Source: Cohnella mopanensis (lineage in GTDB: Bacteria; Bacillota; Bacilli; Paenibacillales; Paenibacillaceae). From it: DNA of 64,000 bases. This document shows positions 9,705 to 19,153 of the stretch, piece by piece; position 1 is the stretch's first letter, and every line of letters begins with the position of its first letter. The translations under genes and the position numbers were made by a program. The stretch lies in contig NZ_JAKRWM010000010.1 in NCBI RefSeq assembly GCF_022352055.1, positions 364,946 to 428,945 of the forward strand, in the 5' to 3' direction. Below the pieces are notes generated by a model, which worked only from the letters and a program-made list of their open reading frames with translations, ran no database searches and was not told where the DNA came from.

Positions 9705-9784
9705 GTTGTATCTCCACCCATCTCTATTATGTATTGAGTATATAAGCCGATGAACGGCGACGTCAACTTCGTCTGTGCATTAGA

Positions 9785-10609
9785 TTATTTTACAACCGCG
9801 GAGAGCCAAGAGAGGATCGCTCCCAACGTAACTTCCAGATTCGATATTCCGTTTTCGTTCACATAAGGCGCGCTATCGCGAAAGTAATCCGCATGTTTAC
9901 CTATGATTCGTACGGCAACGATTTCAGAGGGAGCGTGTTTGTTCTTTTGCCAGTAAGGTAATCGTTTCCTCTGTCCACCCGATGCTCTAGCTTCCGTTAC
10001 CTGAACCGCCGTGCCGCCGATTGTCCATCCTCCGTACGTTCCGATCCGCGAAACGAAATCCGAGGATCTCCGAGTTACAGCCGTCCCTATATCTCTTCCC
10101 GCCGCATGAATCGAAAGCGTGAACGGCTTGAGCCTTTCCGGAATCCGACATCGCGGAGAACCGATCATCACGACCAAACAAGACGAACAAAATCCCTGCT
10201 CCAGCAATAATTGACCGGTATGGACGGCCGCGACTCCCCCTCCGCTGTGGCCGATCAGAATCGTCGTGCTTTTCCTTCCCTTTTCGCCTGAATCGAGCGA
10301 CTTGCGGATGGCTTGTAAGGCTCGATTCCCTCCGATGGAATTCGAGATGCGCGCTGGGCGGAGCCGAAGATCCGACCGGATCTCCCACAGTTGCGGGAGA
10401 ACTCTCCTGGTCCAATCCCCATAAGGGAACAATAGCTCCGTATGAACGGGCTGCCCCTCAGATCTTAACGCACTAAATAATCCTATCCGCTCAAGCTCCG
10501 ACAGCAGGGTCATCCGAAGCTTCTCCATGAACAAGGGAGACGTCCCCAGCCCCGCCATGAAGTACAGTTCAAGTTTATTGCCCTCTTGCCCGATCGAATC
10601 TCTCTGCAT
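9785..10609 (-). CDS. Putative alpha/beta hydrolase
   Basis: Protein of 274 residues with an alpha/beta-hydrolase nucleophile elbow, GHSGGG, placing the catalytic serine at residue 122 after the hydrophobic strand TTILIG. A His near the C-terminus (GKHADYF) could complete the triad. No signal peptide or membrane segment is seen. Its start overlaps the end of the M48 protease gene by 35 bp, and an AAAGGA site sits inside that gene, so translation is probably coupled. The substrate is unknown; an esterase or lipase is possible. Confidence 0.7.
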   Translation of the reverse strand: MQRDSIGQEGNKLELYFMAGLGTSPLFMEKLRMTLLSELERIGLFSALRSEGQPVHTELLFPYGDWTRRVLPQLWEIRSDLRLRPARISNSIGGNRALQAIRKSLDSGEKGRKSTTILIGHSGGGVAAVHTGQLLLEQGFCSSCLVVMIGSPRCRIPERLKPFTLSIHAAGRDIGTAVTRRSSDFVSRIGTYGGWTIGGTAVQVTEARASGGQRKRLPYWQKNKHAPSEIVAVRIIGKHADYFRDSAPYVNENGISNLEVTLGAILSWLSAVVK

Positions 10610-11849
10610 CGATAATCCTTTCCATGTCCGACGGATGGTCGCTTCGGAGCCACTTCACGAGTAAAGGCGGATGTATATCGCTCAACACGACTACGGACAT
10701 TTTCTGATTCATCGAGATCGAACCTTCCGCGCTGCCGATTAGCTCCATCGCATAACGATCCGCCGAAGCCTCGGCTTGCCTGGATACGTAATTTGATAAC
10801 GGTAAAGATGCGAAGGAGAGAATGGAGAGGAGCAGCAACACTAGCGGTAAGGCCGTCATATCCGACTCGGATCGAATTCCCCATTTCGCGCCTCGGTTGC
10901 GAATAATGATTTTATAAAGCCAACTTCCGACGAATAACAGAACGAACGATGACCCTACCGCGCCGACTGCGCTCCATTCCAGGTGATGCTTAACATAGTG
11001 GCCCATTTCATGCGCCATGATCAGGAGAATCTCTTTGTCGTTCAAGCTTTTGAGCGTAGTATCCCAAAGAACGATTCTTAAGGAGGAACCGATCCCGTTA
11101 ACATATGCGTTCATAGCATTCGTCTTGGCGGACATGTCGACTTCGTATACCCGATGGGCGGGAATATCCGCTTTGGCCGCCAGCTCGAGAATTTGCCGTT
11201 CCAACCCCGGATCGGACAAAGTCGTGAAGCGGTTGTATAACGGATCGATCACGACAGGCTGCACGTACATCATGAACAGCGTGAACGGGATTGAGATAAG
11301 CCAAAGCTTAAGCCACCATTTGCCCCCGCGTGAAATGATCCAGAAGGCGAATGCCGATACCGCAAGCATCGTCAAGTAGCTAATGCCGAATCCTACAAGC
11401 TTATCCCTTAGCCAACCGCTGACCGGCTGCGTTGATATGCCATAGGCTTTCGATAAGTTATAACCCGCAACCCGCAACGGAAAATAGAGCAAGTAAGCAA
11501 CCGCATTCAGGACCAGGATGTACACAGGAAACTTGACGACGATTGGCAAGCGGTAGCTATCCAACAGAGCTCTCCATTTCTTCGCGAATCCGCTCGCCAA
11601 AATCGCAAAATAAATGAGCCATTCCCAAGGTCCGCTCATGAAGAAAATCCAGTTTCTGGCCGCATTGAGCGTTTCGCTCTTTGACAATTGGTCAGGTGTA
11701 TAGAACGTGGTGGGGTCTGCTGCCGTTCCGCGGTAAGCCTCGGGGACTTGGTTCGGCGATGTGTACCATACGTAAGCCGCCATAATGACAGCATAGCAAA
11801 TGAATATCAATGAATATCGCAGCAAAGCCGATCCTTTAAGTAAGCGCAT
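10575..11849 (-). CDS. M48 family membrane metalloprotease (Ste24-like)
   Basis: Integral membrane zinc protease of 424 residues resembling CAAX protease 1/Ste24. It has about six or seven hydrophobic segments, among them an N-terminal one and residues 105-125, 157-173 and 185-200. The zinc motif HEMGH lies at residues 280-284, and a downstream third-ligand Glu is in RQAEASADRYAMEL. The M48 N-terminal domain motif TNAMNAYVNGIG and the LWDTTL segment are also present. The catalytic site would face the cytoplasm. In bacteria such proteins are linked to membrane protein quality control; no prenylated substrate is expected. It is co-transcribed with the downstream hydrolase. Confidence 0.9.
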   Translation of the reverse strand: MRLLKGSALLRYSLIFICYAVIMAAYVWYTSPNQVPEAYRGTAADPTTFYTPDQLSKSETLNAARNWIFFMSGPWEWLIYFAILASGFAKKWRALLDSYRLPIVVKFPVYILVLNAVAYLLYFPLRVAGYNLSKAYGISTQPVSGWLRDKLVGFGISYLTMLAVSAFAFWIISRGGKWWLKLWLISIPFTLFMMYVQPVVIDPLYNRFTTLSDPGLERQILELAAKADIPAHRVYEVDMSAKTNAMNAYVNGIGSSLRIVLWDTTLKSLNDKEILLIMAHEMGHYVKHHLEWSAVGAVGSSFVLLFVGSWLYKIIIRNRGAKWGIRSESDMTALPLVLLLLSILSFASLPLSNYVSRQAEASADRYAMELIGSAEGSISMNQKMSVVVLSDIHPPLLVKWLRSDHPSDMERIIDAERFDRARGQ

Positions 11850-12014
11850 ATCGAGGTTACTCCTTATGCTTAGTTGTTATGATCATAACATAATGTAGAG
11901 ACGGTATTCCCATCCCTTTCCATGGAAAGATGATAACGACGACTTGTTTGCGTCCATTATTCCAGTATCGAGCTACCACACTCTACATAAACATAGGATT
12001 AAGGGGGAATGTCC

Positions 12015-12353
12015 ATGCCCAGCTATCGCATTATCGTCGATCTGTCGGACCGTAATCTGTATTTGCTTGACGGGGATGTTGTCGTGAAGTCATACCCGGT
12101 CGGCATTGGCAAAATATTAACGAAAACGCCAACCGGCGATTACATGATCGTAAACAAACAAGCCAATCCGGGAGGGCCTTTCGGCGCTTTCTGGATGGGC
12201 TTGTCTAGACCTCACTACGGAATACACGGCACGAATGACCCCTCATCGATCGGCCGGGAAGTCAGTCACGGCTGTATTCGTATGTACAATGAAGATGTCC
12301 TGCAGCTTGCCGCGATCGTGCCCATAAGAACGAGAGTTACGATTAGGTATTGA
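12015..12353 (+). CDS. Small L,D-transpeptidase (YkuD domain)
   Basis: A 112-residue protein that is essentially one YkuD catalytic domain. The active-site signature [20 protein letters not shown] includes the catalytic Cys87. The family makes 3-3 peptidoglycan cross-links or attaches proteins to the wall. The second of two in-frame ATGs (12015) is chosen because AAGGGGG sits 7 bp upstream of it, while the first ATG at 12009 is too close. No signal peptide or LysM domain is visible, which is odd for a wall enzyme, though short Bacillales versions also lack them. It is convergent with the glycosyltransferase gene. Confidence 0.9.
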   Translation: MPSYRIIVDLSDRNLYLLDGDVVVKSYPVGIGKILTKTPTGDYMIVNKQANPGGPFGAFWMGLSRPHYGIHGTNDPSSIGREVSHGCIRMYNEDVLQLAAIVPIRTRVTIRY

Positions 12354-12376
12354 GCGCTCCCAACAAACGGATCACG

Positions 12377-13354
12377 TTACGGGCCGCTTGTCGTAAGTTG
12401 ATTAAGGAGCTTTTCAATTTGGATAATTTGGGCCGAGAAGGAATAGCGAAGTTCAATGAACGAGCGATATTCGCTTGGCCGATACCCCTCTTCCGTTACC
12501 ATTTCGAGCAGATCATCCATCGTATTCCATAAATAAGCTTCCTCGTACACTTTTTTCGCTCCATAAAAATGATGAACAAGCGGCTTAATGCCTGTCGCCA
12601 TCGCTTCCATGATGGACTTATGCTGGCTTTCGAGCGGACTTGATGACACAATAAAATGTTTATCCCGCAAATACGGATTAACATCGTTCTGCCAGCCGTC
12701 GAATTGAATGCAATCCGTTAAACCTAATTCGGCAATCATTTGATTAAAATACGACTGGAAGCGAATCTCTTGATAGGTACCGGCAATAAATAACTTATAT
12801 CTGGCATCCATTTTATGAATTGCATTAAAGGCATGCAACAATATCATAGGCCCCTTCTTATAGTTGATATAGCCGACATAAGCAATGTTGAAGCCTTTGT
12901 CGCGCTCGACTAACGGATATTGGTCCATGGGCACGCCATTCGGGATAACGACGGTTTGCTCCAGTCGTAAAGCCGGCACATGCTTTAACACATACTCTTG
13001 AATAGGTTGGCCTACGAACACGACTTTATCGACGGCTCGCCAATTCACGTGATATGGATAATAGGCAAAAGCCTCGTAGCTATGCAATCTGCAGACGACC
13101 TTCCTGAAGGATGCGATAGGTAGCTTGCTAGCGTGAACGATAAGATCGTCGCACCATTCGAACCAGCAGATGTCCGCCCACAGCATGTCCCGTTCGATCT
13201 GGCTCACTTCCCTAACGGTTACTTTTTTTACCGCATATAAATGGGAGAGGTGGGCGATGATCGGATTAATGAAGGCATCCTGATCGGGTTTGACGAAGAA
13301 AACGATTTTGGGCATTGGTTGCCAAGCGAGTTCCATGTTCGTTCGATCGTTCAT
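12377..13354 (-). CDS. Glycosyltransferase, GT4-like (GT-B fold)
   Basis: Predicted 325-residue glycosyltransferase. The start ATG at 13354 follows a GGAGG site; the longer TTG frame has none. The N-terminal half contains a Rossmann-like region (KIVFFVKPDQDAF and WADICWFEWCD). The C-terminal half has the typical GT-B nucleotide-sugar region: VVIPNGVPMDQYP, FNIAYVGYINYKKGP, then SSSPLESQHKSIMEAMATG, which resembles the E-x7-E region of GT4 enzymes. It is soluble with no membrane segment. Donor and acceptor are unknown. It is alone on its strand and divergent from the aldo/keto reductase. Confidence 0.8.
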   Translation of the reverse strand: MNDRTNMELAWQPMPKIVFFVKPDQDAFINPIIAHLSHLYAVKKVTVREVSQIERDMLWADICWFEWCDDLIVHASKLPIASFRKVVCRLHSYEAFAYYPYHVNWRAVDKVVFVGQPIQEYVLKHVPALRLEQTVVIPNGVPMDQYPLVERDKGFNIAYVGYINYKKGPMILLHAFNAIHKMDARYKLFIAGTYQEIRFQSYFNQMIAELGLTDCIQFDGWQNDVNPYLRDKHFIVSSSPLESQHKSIMEAMATGIKPLVHHFYGAKKVYEEAYLWNTMDDLLEMVTEEGYRPSEYRSFIELRYSFSAQIIQIEKLLNQLTTSGP

Positions 13355-13516
13355 GACCAATCCTCCGTAACTACCATTTATCGATCCCGCTGACTTCCGC
13401 AAATAGTATATGAAGGCTTCTCCTAAGGTGATTGGACCGATCGTATCGTATACGGGATGCAAATATGCTAAAATGATATCTGTAATCAACTTAATGACAG
13501 AAGGGATGACTTTGCT

Positions 13517-14467
13517 ATGAATTACCGTAGACTAGGCCGGAGCGGCCTTAAAGTTAGCGAAATCAGTCTGGGCAGTTGGCTTACATACGGAGGTTACGTC
13601 GAGCAAGAGCGCGCGGCGTCCGCGATTCGCAAAGCCTACGAGCTCGGGGTTAACTTCTTCGATACCGCTAACGTGTACGAGCAAGGCGCCGCTGAGAAGG
13701 TCATGGGCACCATTCTTCGCGACTACCCGCGAGAAAGCTATGTCCTCGCTACGAAAGCATTCTGGCCGATGGGTGAAGGTCCGAATGATCGCGGACTGTC
13801 CCGCAAGCACGTCACAGAGCAGATTAACGCGAGCCTCAGCCGACTGGGGCTTGATTATGTCGATATTTTCTATTGCCACCGCTATGACAAAGAGACGCCG
13901 ATCGATGAGACGTTGCGCACGATCGACGATTTCGTTCGACAAGGCAAAGTTCTCTATGTCGGCGTTAGCGAATGGACAGCTGCGCAAATGGAGGAAGCTC
14001 TAGGAACGGCCGACCGTTATTTGCTCGACCGGATCGTCGTTAGCCAGCCGGTATACAACATGTTTAACCGATATATAGAGAAGGAAGTTATTCCTCTCGG
14101 CGAAGCGAAAGGAATATCCCAGGTCGTATTCTCGCCGCTCGCCCAAGGTCTGCTGACGGGCAAATACGATTCCGTCGCTTCCATTCCATCCGACAGCCGC
14201 GCGGCTAAGCTGGAGTGGGTGAAGAACGGTATCACGGAAGAGAAAATCGAAGCTGTCAAGAAGCTGGCGAACATCGCCCGCGAGATTGATCTCACGACGG
14301 GTCAGCTTGCACTTGCGTGGATTCTCCGTCAGCCTAACGTTGCTAGCGCCTTGGTCGGAGCTAGCCGGCCGGAGCAAGTCGAAGAGAACATTAAGGCAAC
14401 CGGCGTTAAGCTTTCGGAAGAAACGCTAGCTGCAATTGAGGATATTCTGGCTTCGGTTAACGCGTAA
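13517..14467 (+). CDS. Aldo/keto reductase (KCNAB/YghZ-like)
   Basis: NADPH-dependent oxidoreductase of 316 residues with a TIM-barrel fold. The catalytic tetrad is visible: Asp49 (NFFDTANVY), Tyr54, Lys80 (LATKAFWPM) and His121 (FYCHRYD). The cofactor-binding end appears as ALVGASRPEQVEEN. The sequence pattern RLGRSGLKVSEISLGSWLTYG matches the voltage-gated potassium channel beta-like branch. The physiological substrate is unknown; detoxification of aldehydes is common for the family. The gene is monocistronic. Confidence 0.92.
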   Translation: MNYRRLGRSGLKVSEISLGSWLTYGGYVEQERAASAIRKAYELGVNFFDTANVYEQGAAEKVMGTILRDYPRESYVLATKAFWPMGEGPNDRGLSRKHVTEQINASLSRLGLDYVDIFYCHRYDKETPIDETLRTIDDFVRQGKVLYVGVSEWTAAQMEEALGTADRYLLDRIVVSQPVYNMFNRYIEKEVIPLGEAKGISQVVFSPLAQGLLTGKYDSVASIPSDSRAAKLEWVKNGITEEKIEAVKKLANIAREIDLTTGQLALAWILRQPNVASALVGASRPEQVEENIKATGVKLSEETLAAIEDILASVNA

Positions 14468-14477
14468 TTTTAATATC

Positions 14478-14528
14478 AAAACCCCCATTCTCATCGTCGG
14501 TATTATGCGACGGTGAGAATGGGGGTTT
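14478..14528. terminator. Bidirectional terminator
   Basis: Near-perfect inverted repeat with AAACCCCCATTCTCATCGTC as the left arm and an 8-nt loop, located between the convergent reductase gene and the end of the cobalamin operon. T-rich flanks occur on both strands. Confidence 0.9.
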
Positions 14529-14557
14529 CTGTTTAGGGTATGTTTGTATGATGTTCT

Positions 14558-15115
14558 TTACAAAAAAGTCGTTTTCTCGCGGGACGAGGTTCTTGCCGTC
14601 GTCGGCGTCTCTTCCGCAGGATAACCTATGAACAACGTTCCGACAACCCGTCTGTCGGCGGGTGACCCGATAAACCGATGCATGCGCTCATCGTGAACGA
14701 GACCGACTCCTCTCGTGCGCCATACGAGACCGAGTCCAAGCTCGCCCGCGGCGAGCCACATGGAATGAATGGCGCAGGCTACCGCGTATTCATTGTCCTT
14801 GCTGGAGGCTTCGTCATTCGCGATCCTATCGGACGTAACGACGATTACTAACGGCGTTGACGTGACGACCTTCAGCGATTCCGCGACCAGATTAGGCTTC
14901 GTTGGGAAACGCTGCTCCAAATATTGTTGCGCCATCGCTTCGTATCGTTCCTTCGCATCGCCTTGAATGACGTAGAAATGCCAAGGCTCGCGCAGCCGGT
15001 CGTTGGGAGCCAGCACGGCTGCTTCGAGAAGCGCTTGAATTTTCGCCTCCTCGACCTTGTCCGGCTTGAGGTTCCTTACCGCTCTTCGCTGCTGCAATAA
15101 TGAAATCACCGACAT
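14558..15115 (-). CDS. Nitroreductase-family flavoprotein, last gene of the cobalamin operon
   Basis: FMN-dependent oxidoreductase of 185 residues. Family motifs are the N-terminal RRAVRNLKPD for flavin phosphate binding, LEAAVLAPNDRLREPWHFYV, and GLGLVWRTRG in the C-terminal half. The ATG lies 6 bp after the cbiA stop with AAGGGGAC as ribosome site, so it is almost certainly co-transcribed with the corrin genes. BluB, which makes the lower ligand dimethylbenzimidazole, belongs to the same superfamily. This protein is shorter, and I cannot show BluB-specific residues, so the link to cobalamin chemistry is contextual only. A flavin reductase supplying electrons to the pathway is another option. 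Confidence 0.82.
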   Translation of the reverse strand: MSVISLLQQRRAVRNLKPDKVEEAKIQALLEAAVLAPNDRLREPWHFYVIQGDAKERYEAMAQQYLEQRFPTKPNLVAESLKVVTSTPLVIVVTSDRIANDEASSKDNEYAVACAIHSMWLAAGELGLGLVWRTRGVGLVHDERMHRFIGSPADRRVVGTLFIGYPAEETPTTARTSSREKTTFL

Positions 15116-15121
15116 CGTTAT

Positions 15122-16519
15122 TCAGTCCCCTTCCCCTTGATAAGCTTGACAACGTGCGACCCATCGCCCGACCATGGCAGGCTCGGAAGCGAAATGAAAA
15201 TGAACGTAGCCTGCAATCAAGTTACCCTCTTCGTTGCGATATCCGTCCTGCTTTTTCCCTTGCCGACCCGAAGTTTCGTAGGCATAAGTTGTATTCTCTT
15301 CGGAATCCGGAACATAGGCAGAATAGTGGAACTCGTGGCCTTTCGCCATGTCTGAGGTACCTAGTAGAAAATTGCCTTCCGTTCCGCTTACTTCCCTATA
15401 ACCGAGCGCCGCCAGCTTCTTCTGCATGCGCACGAAGCCGGGAACGAGTCCGAGCATCGGATACCGTCGGCCGCTCGTATCCTCGATCGCCTGGGTCAAA
15501 TACATATATCCGCCGCACTCCGCCAGTGTAGGAATGCCCGATTCGACCGCTTGACGGATCGACTGTTTGACCGCTTCTCCCGCGGCCAGCGTCTCGGCGA
15601 ATTCCTCCGGGAATCCGCCTCCCAAATACAAGCCATGAACATTTCCCGGCAACCGTTCTCCGGCAAGCGGCGAGAAATAAACGATGTCCGCGCCATGAGC
15701 TTCCAGCAGCTCGATATTTTCTTGATAGTAGAAATTAAATGCCGCATCTTTCGCTACCGCGATTCGGACCGGTCGGATCGGTTTGCCGCCTCGCGACCGG
15801 AACAATCCGGTCTCAGGTGCTTCCACTCCCGCCGACTCCGCAAGCTCCCATATTTTATTTATGTCAATCGTTGATGAGATCAAATCGCCTAGCCGATCGA
15901 AGAAAGGCTGAAGCTGTCCTCGCTCGATCGAAGGAATCAGGCCAAGATGCCGCTCCGGAATTTCAATCTCGTCTTCCCGCTTCAAGTAACCGACGACGGG
16001 TACGCCGCACTCCTGTTCAACGGCATCGCGAACGATCCGGTAGTGGCCTTCGCTTCCGACCTTGTTCGCGATAACTCCTGCAATCCTGACGCGAGGATCG
16101 AGGCACTGGAACCCTTTCACTATCGCGGCCACGCTTCGCGCCATGCTTTGGCAATTAATGACGAGCAGCACGGGAGCTTCCAGCAACAGGCTGATCTCGG
16201 CGGAGCTTCCTACGTTGTCCGTCGCATTTTTGCCATCATAGAGTCCCATTACCCCTTCTATGACGGATATATCCGCGTCCCGGCTCGCTCTCGCGTAGAC
16301 CTCTTTAACCGTCTCATGCGTGAGCATATAACTATCGAGATTACGGGAAACCCTTCCGGTAACCGCGGTATGATAGGTTGGATCGATATAGTCGGGGCCG
16401 CACTTGAAGCCTTGAACTCGGTGCCCCGCGCGTTTCAACGCCGCCATAAGCCCGATCGTCAGCGTTGTTTTTCCGACGCCGCTTCCCGTTCCGGCGATTA
16501 CGATTTTGCGAACCGTCAT
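15122..16519 (-). CDS. cbiA: Cobyrinate a,c-diamide synthase
   Basis: ATP- and glutamine-dependent amidation of the a and c side chains of cobyrinate. It has 465 residues in two domains. The first is a dethiobiotin-synthetase-like ATPase with P-loop GTGSGVGKTT at residues 11-19. The second is a class I glutamine amidotransferase with nucleophile Cys335 in LAECGGYMYL and GLYLGGGFPEEF. The catalytic His region appears near the C-terminus (KGHEFHYS). The start ATG overlaps the cbiG stop by 4 bp. A P-loop of this type with CbiG/CbiD/CbiX neighbours fits the anaerobic, cobalt-early pathway. Confidence 0.95.
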   Translation of the reverse strand: MTVRKIVIAGTGSGVGKTTLTIGLMAALKRAGHRVQGFKCGPDYIDPTYHTAVTGRVSRNLDSYMLTHETVKEVYARASRDADISVIEGVMGLYDGKNATDNVGSSAEISLLLEAPVLLVINCQSMARSVAAIVKGFQCLDPRVRIAGVIANKVGSEGHYRIVRDAVEQECGVPVVGYLKREDEIEIPERHLGLIPSIERGQLQPFFDRLGDLISSTIDINKIWELAESAGVEAPETGLFRSRGGKPIRPVRIAVAKDAAFNFYYQENIELLEAHGADIVYFSPLAGERLPGNVHGLYLGGGFPEEFAETLAAGEAVKQSIRQAVESGIPTLAECGGYMYLTQAIEDTSGRRYPMLGLVPGFVRMQKKLAALGYREVSGTEGNFLLGTSDMAKGHEFHYSAYVPDSEENTTYAYETSGRQGKKQDGYRNEEGNLIAGYVHFHFASEPAMVGRWVARCQAYQGEGD

Positions 16520-17670
16520 CCCTGCAACTTCCTTCCTGCTGCTCGCCAGCCTTGTTGCCTGATTCCTACTGAGATTGTAACGTTACCCGATTTCTTCTTG
16601 AGCAACGCTAGATCCGTTGAGCCCGTATAGAGCTTGACCGCGGGTTCGCTCACGCCGTAAGCGCCGGTAAACTTGAATACCGTTTCGGAAGGCGCTTCGA
16701 TCGTCGCTTCGTTTAACTGCTCCGGCGTATACGTGACCAGCTCCCAACCGAATTTGTTGGCTACCGCCAGCAGCCCTTCCTCGTCCTTCTTCAAGTCGAT
16801 CGTGCAGACGGCTTGAACGCTCTTGATGGACAATCCGAGCTCCGCCAAGGATTGTCTCACGACCGACTCAATCTCTTCGGCTGGCGTTCCGCGGTTACAT
16901 CCGATGCCGAGCGCGATCACCTTCGGACGATATAACACGCCGTTTGCCAGAATCGCTTCTTCTTCCGGCGACAAGATCCGGTGGGTCACGACGAGCGCGG
17001 CCTGCGGTTTCGCAAGCAACCCCTCCGATAAGGAACCATACGTCCGAATATTCGCGGGAAGCGGCGTGTCGTATAGCCACCATTCCGGTTCTCCGGATTC
17101 CTGAACGACGGCCACCTGCTCCTCGTTCACGACCGATGCGCTTACCGGTGTCAGCTTCTCGTCGGATTCCCACACCCAGCCGAAACGACGGCCGAACAAA
17201 TCTACCGCTATCGTACCTTGCACGTCCGATGCCGTAGTAATGACCGCTCTCGCTCCGATCGCCGCGGCTACTTCCCGGGTCAATTCGTTCGCTCCGCCCA
17301 AGTGACCGGACAACACGCTAATGACATGCTCCCCTTTGTCGTCTATGACGACGATTCCGGGATCTTTCTTCTTATCCTGAAGCAAAGGAGCGATCATGCG
17401 AATGACGGCTCCGAGCGAAATGATGATAATAAGGCCCTTATACGCCGGAAATAGGGCGGGAAATAGCAGCCTGACGCTGCCCTCGAATAGCTGAATCCCT
17501 CTTTCTTCTTCATCTCCGCGCCCAAACTTCGACATATAGTAGAGATCGGAGTGGCCGAACGAGGCATGCAGCTTACGCGCGTGCTCGACGCCGTGCTTCG
17601 TGATCGCCACGATCGCATAATCCCCGTTCCGCTTGATAGCGGGGATTTCTCCTTCCAACAGCGAGATCAA
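16516..17670 (-). CDS. cbiG: Cobalt-precorrin 5A hydrolase
   Basis: Opens the delta-lactone of cobalt-precorrin 5A and releases acetaldehyde, a step specific to the anaerobic route. The 384-residue protein shows the CbiG N-terminal domain (IIIISLGAVIRMIAPLL, HVISVLSGHLGGANELTREV), a mid region, and the CbiG_C domain (ALGIGCNRGTPAEEIESVV). The start is a TTG overlapping the stop of cbiF; an AGAGGGGTG site precedes it, so translational coupling is likely. Confidence 0.95.
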   Translation of the reverse strand: MISLLEGEIPAIKRNGDYAIVAITKHGVEHARKLHASFGHSDLYYMSKFGRGDEEERGIQLFEGSVRLLFPALFPAYKGLIIIISLGAVIRMIAPLLQDKKKDPGIVVIDDKGEHVISVLSGHLGGANELTREVAAAIGARAVITTASDVQGTIAVDLFGRRFGWVWESDEKLTPVSASVVNEEQVAVVQESGEPEWWLYDTPLPANIRTYGSLSEGLLAKPQAALVVTHRILSPEEEAILANGVLYRPKVIALGIGCNRGTPAEEIESVVRQSLAELGLSIKSVQAVCTIDLKKDEEGLLAVANKFGWELVTYTPEQLNEATIEAPSETVFKFTGAYGVSEPAVKLYTGSTDLALLKKKSGNVTISVGIRQQGWRAAGRKLQG

Positions 17671-18446
17671 GACGGCTTCACCCCTCTGCGGAACCGATGG
17701 GTAAACTCCTTATCGTACAGCTTGGAGCGATACTCCTCGTTGCTGTGAATTTCGGGATCCAAAGCCCACCCAGCTAAAATCATCGCATGCGATCGAATGC
17801 CGTTCTGCTGCATGTCCCGGTCTAGATGAGCGAGCGTCGTTCGAACGATCTTCTGATCCGGCCACGTCGCGCGCTGAATGACCGCGACGGGCGTCTCTTC
17901 GCTCCACCCCGCGTCGGTAAGTTCCTTGACGACTTTCTTAGTTAACGTAGCGCTTAAGAAAAGCGCGATCGTGCAATGATGGGCAGCCAAATCCCGCAGT
18001 TTCTCCAACTCGGGTACCGGCGTTCTGCCTTCCGCCCGCGTCAGGATCAACGTCTGCGTAAGCTCCGGAATCGTAAGCTCCGCTCCGATCGCCGCGGCTG
18101 ACGCGAATACGGAACTGACTCCCGGTACGACTTCATATCCGATGCCCTCCTTCTTAAGGAGTGCGATTTGTTCCATAATAGCTCCGAAAACGGCTGGATC
18201 TCCCGTATGGACCCTGGCAACGCTTTTGCCTTGCTTCACCCGGTCGACCATAATGGCGACCATCTCGTCGAGCGCCATTCCCGCGCTCTTCAAAATTTCC
18301 GCGCCCGGCTTCGCCTTGGCGATTAATTCTTCGTTAACGAGCGAGTCCGTATACAATACGACGTCCGCTTCTTGCAGTAGCCGCAAGCCTTTAACTGTAA
18401 TGAGATCCGGATCACCTGGACCCGCTCCGATAATATGGATTTTCAT
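17667..18446 (-). CDS. cbiF: Cobalt-precorrin-4 C11-methyltransferase
   Basis: S-adenosylmethionine-dependent methyltransferase of the tetrapyrrole class III fold, 259 residues. It shows the N-terminal IIGAGPGDPDLITVKGLRLL motif, YTDSLVNEEL, RVHTGDPAVFGAIMEQ and EVVPGVSSVFASAAAIG, characteristic of the CobM/CbiF branch. Its ATG overlaps the stop of cbiL (ATGA). Confidence 0.95.
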   Translation of the reverse strand: MKIHIIGAGPGDPDLITVKGLRLLQEADVVLYTDSLVNEELIAKAKPGAEILKSAGMALDEMVAIMVDRVKQGKSVARVHTGDPAVFGAIMEQIALLKKEGIGYEVVPGVSSVFASAAAIGAELTIPELTQTLILTRAEGRTPVPELEKLRDLAAHHCTIALFLSATLTKKVVKELTDAGWSEETPVAVIQRATWPDQKIVRTTLAHLDRDMQQNGIRSHAMILAGWALDPEIHSNEEYRSKLYDKEFTHRFRRGVKPS

Positions 18447-19153
18447 TTTCTCACCACCATCAACGTTAAGTATTCTAACTCGCGTCCTTCAAGTACCCGA
18501 ATATCGCGCCAGATCATTTCCTCGGAAGACGTAACTTTCGTCAACACCGATGCTTTGTCTAGCAAACCGAGATCGCCTAGCACGCGAATCATCAGGTCGA
18601 TCACTTTGGCCACTTTAATCAGCACGACGCAATGATGCGACTCGATCGCATGGCGCATCGCATCGTAGTCGTCCATCGCGGGAACGATCGCGATTTGCTC
18701 GTCGCCGTCCGCCAGCGGAATTCCGAGGCGGGAGGCCGAGGCGTTCACCGACGATATTCCCGGAATCGAACGGATTTCCACTTCCGGATGGCGTTCTTGC
18801 ATCAATCTCATCAGATGAATGAAGGTGCTGTAGATCATCGGATCGCCTTCCGTAACGAATGCGACGTTCTTCCCTTGCTCAATATGCGTCCATACGGTGT
18901 CTACCGTCTTATTCCACTGCATCTCCAACGCTTCGCGATCTCTTGTCATCGGGAAGGTCAGTCCGATCATTTCTTTCTCTTCCGTGTTCACGTAGAGCTC
19001 CGTAATCGTCAAAGCATAGCTCTTGGCGCCTTTTTTCTTGCGCGGATACGCAATGACGGGGCTCTCCCTGAGAATGCGGAACGCCTTTACGGTAATGAGC
19101 TCCGGATCCCCGGGTCCGACGCCCAGACCGTACAATATGCCTAGCTCACTCAC
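18443..19153 (-). CDS. cbiL: Cobalt-factor II C20-methyltransferase
   Basis: Methylates C20 of cobalt-factor II/precorrin-2. From the chosen start it has 236 residues, with [38 protein letters not shown] and [20 protein letters not shown] longer reading from an ATG at 19183 would add an Arg-rich tail with no family match. The GTG at 19153 gives a normal N-terminus, follows AGAAGGAG, and overlaps the stop of cbiET (GTGAGTGA), so it is preferred. Confidence 0.93.
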   Translation of the reverse strand: MSELGILYGLGVGPGDPELITVKAFRILRESPVIAYPRKKKGAKSYALTITELYVNTEEKEMIGLTFPMTRDREALEMQWNKTVDTVWTHIEQGKNVAFVTEGDPMIYSTFIHLMRLMQERHPEVEIRSIPGISSVNASASRLGIPLADGDEQIAIVPAMDDYDAMRHAIESHHCVVLIKVAKVIDLMIRVLGDLGLLDKASVLTKVTSSEEMIWRDIRVLEGRELEYLTLMVVRK

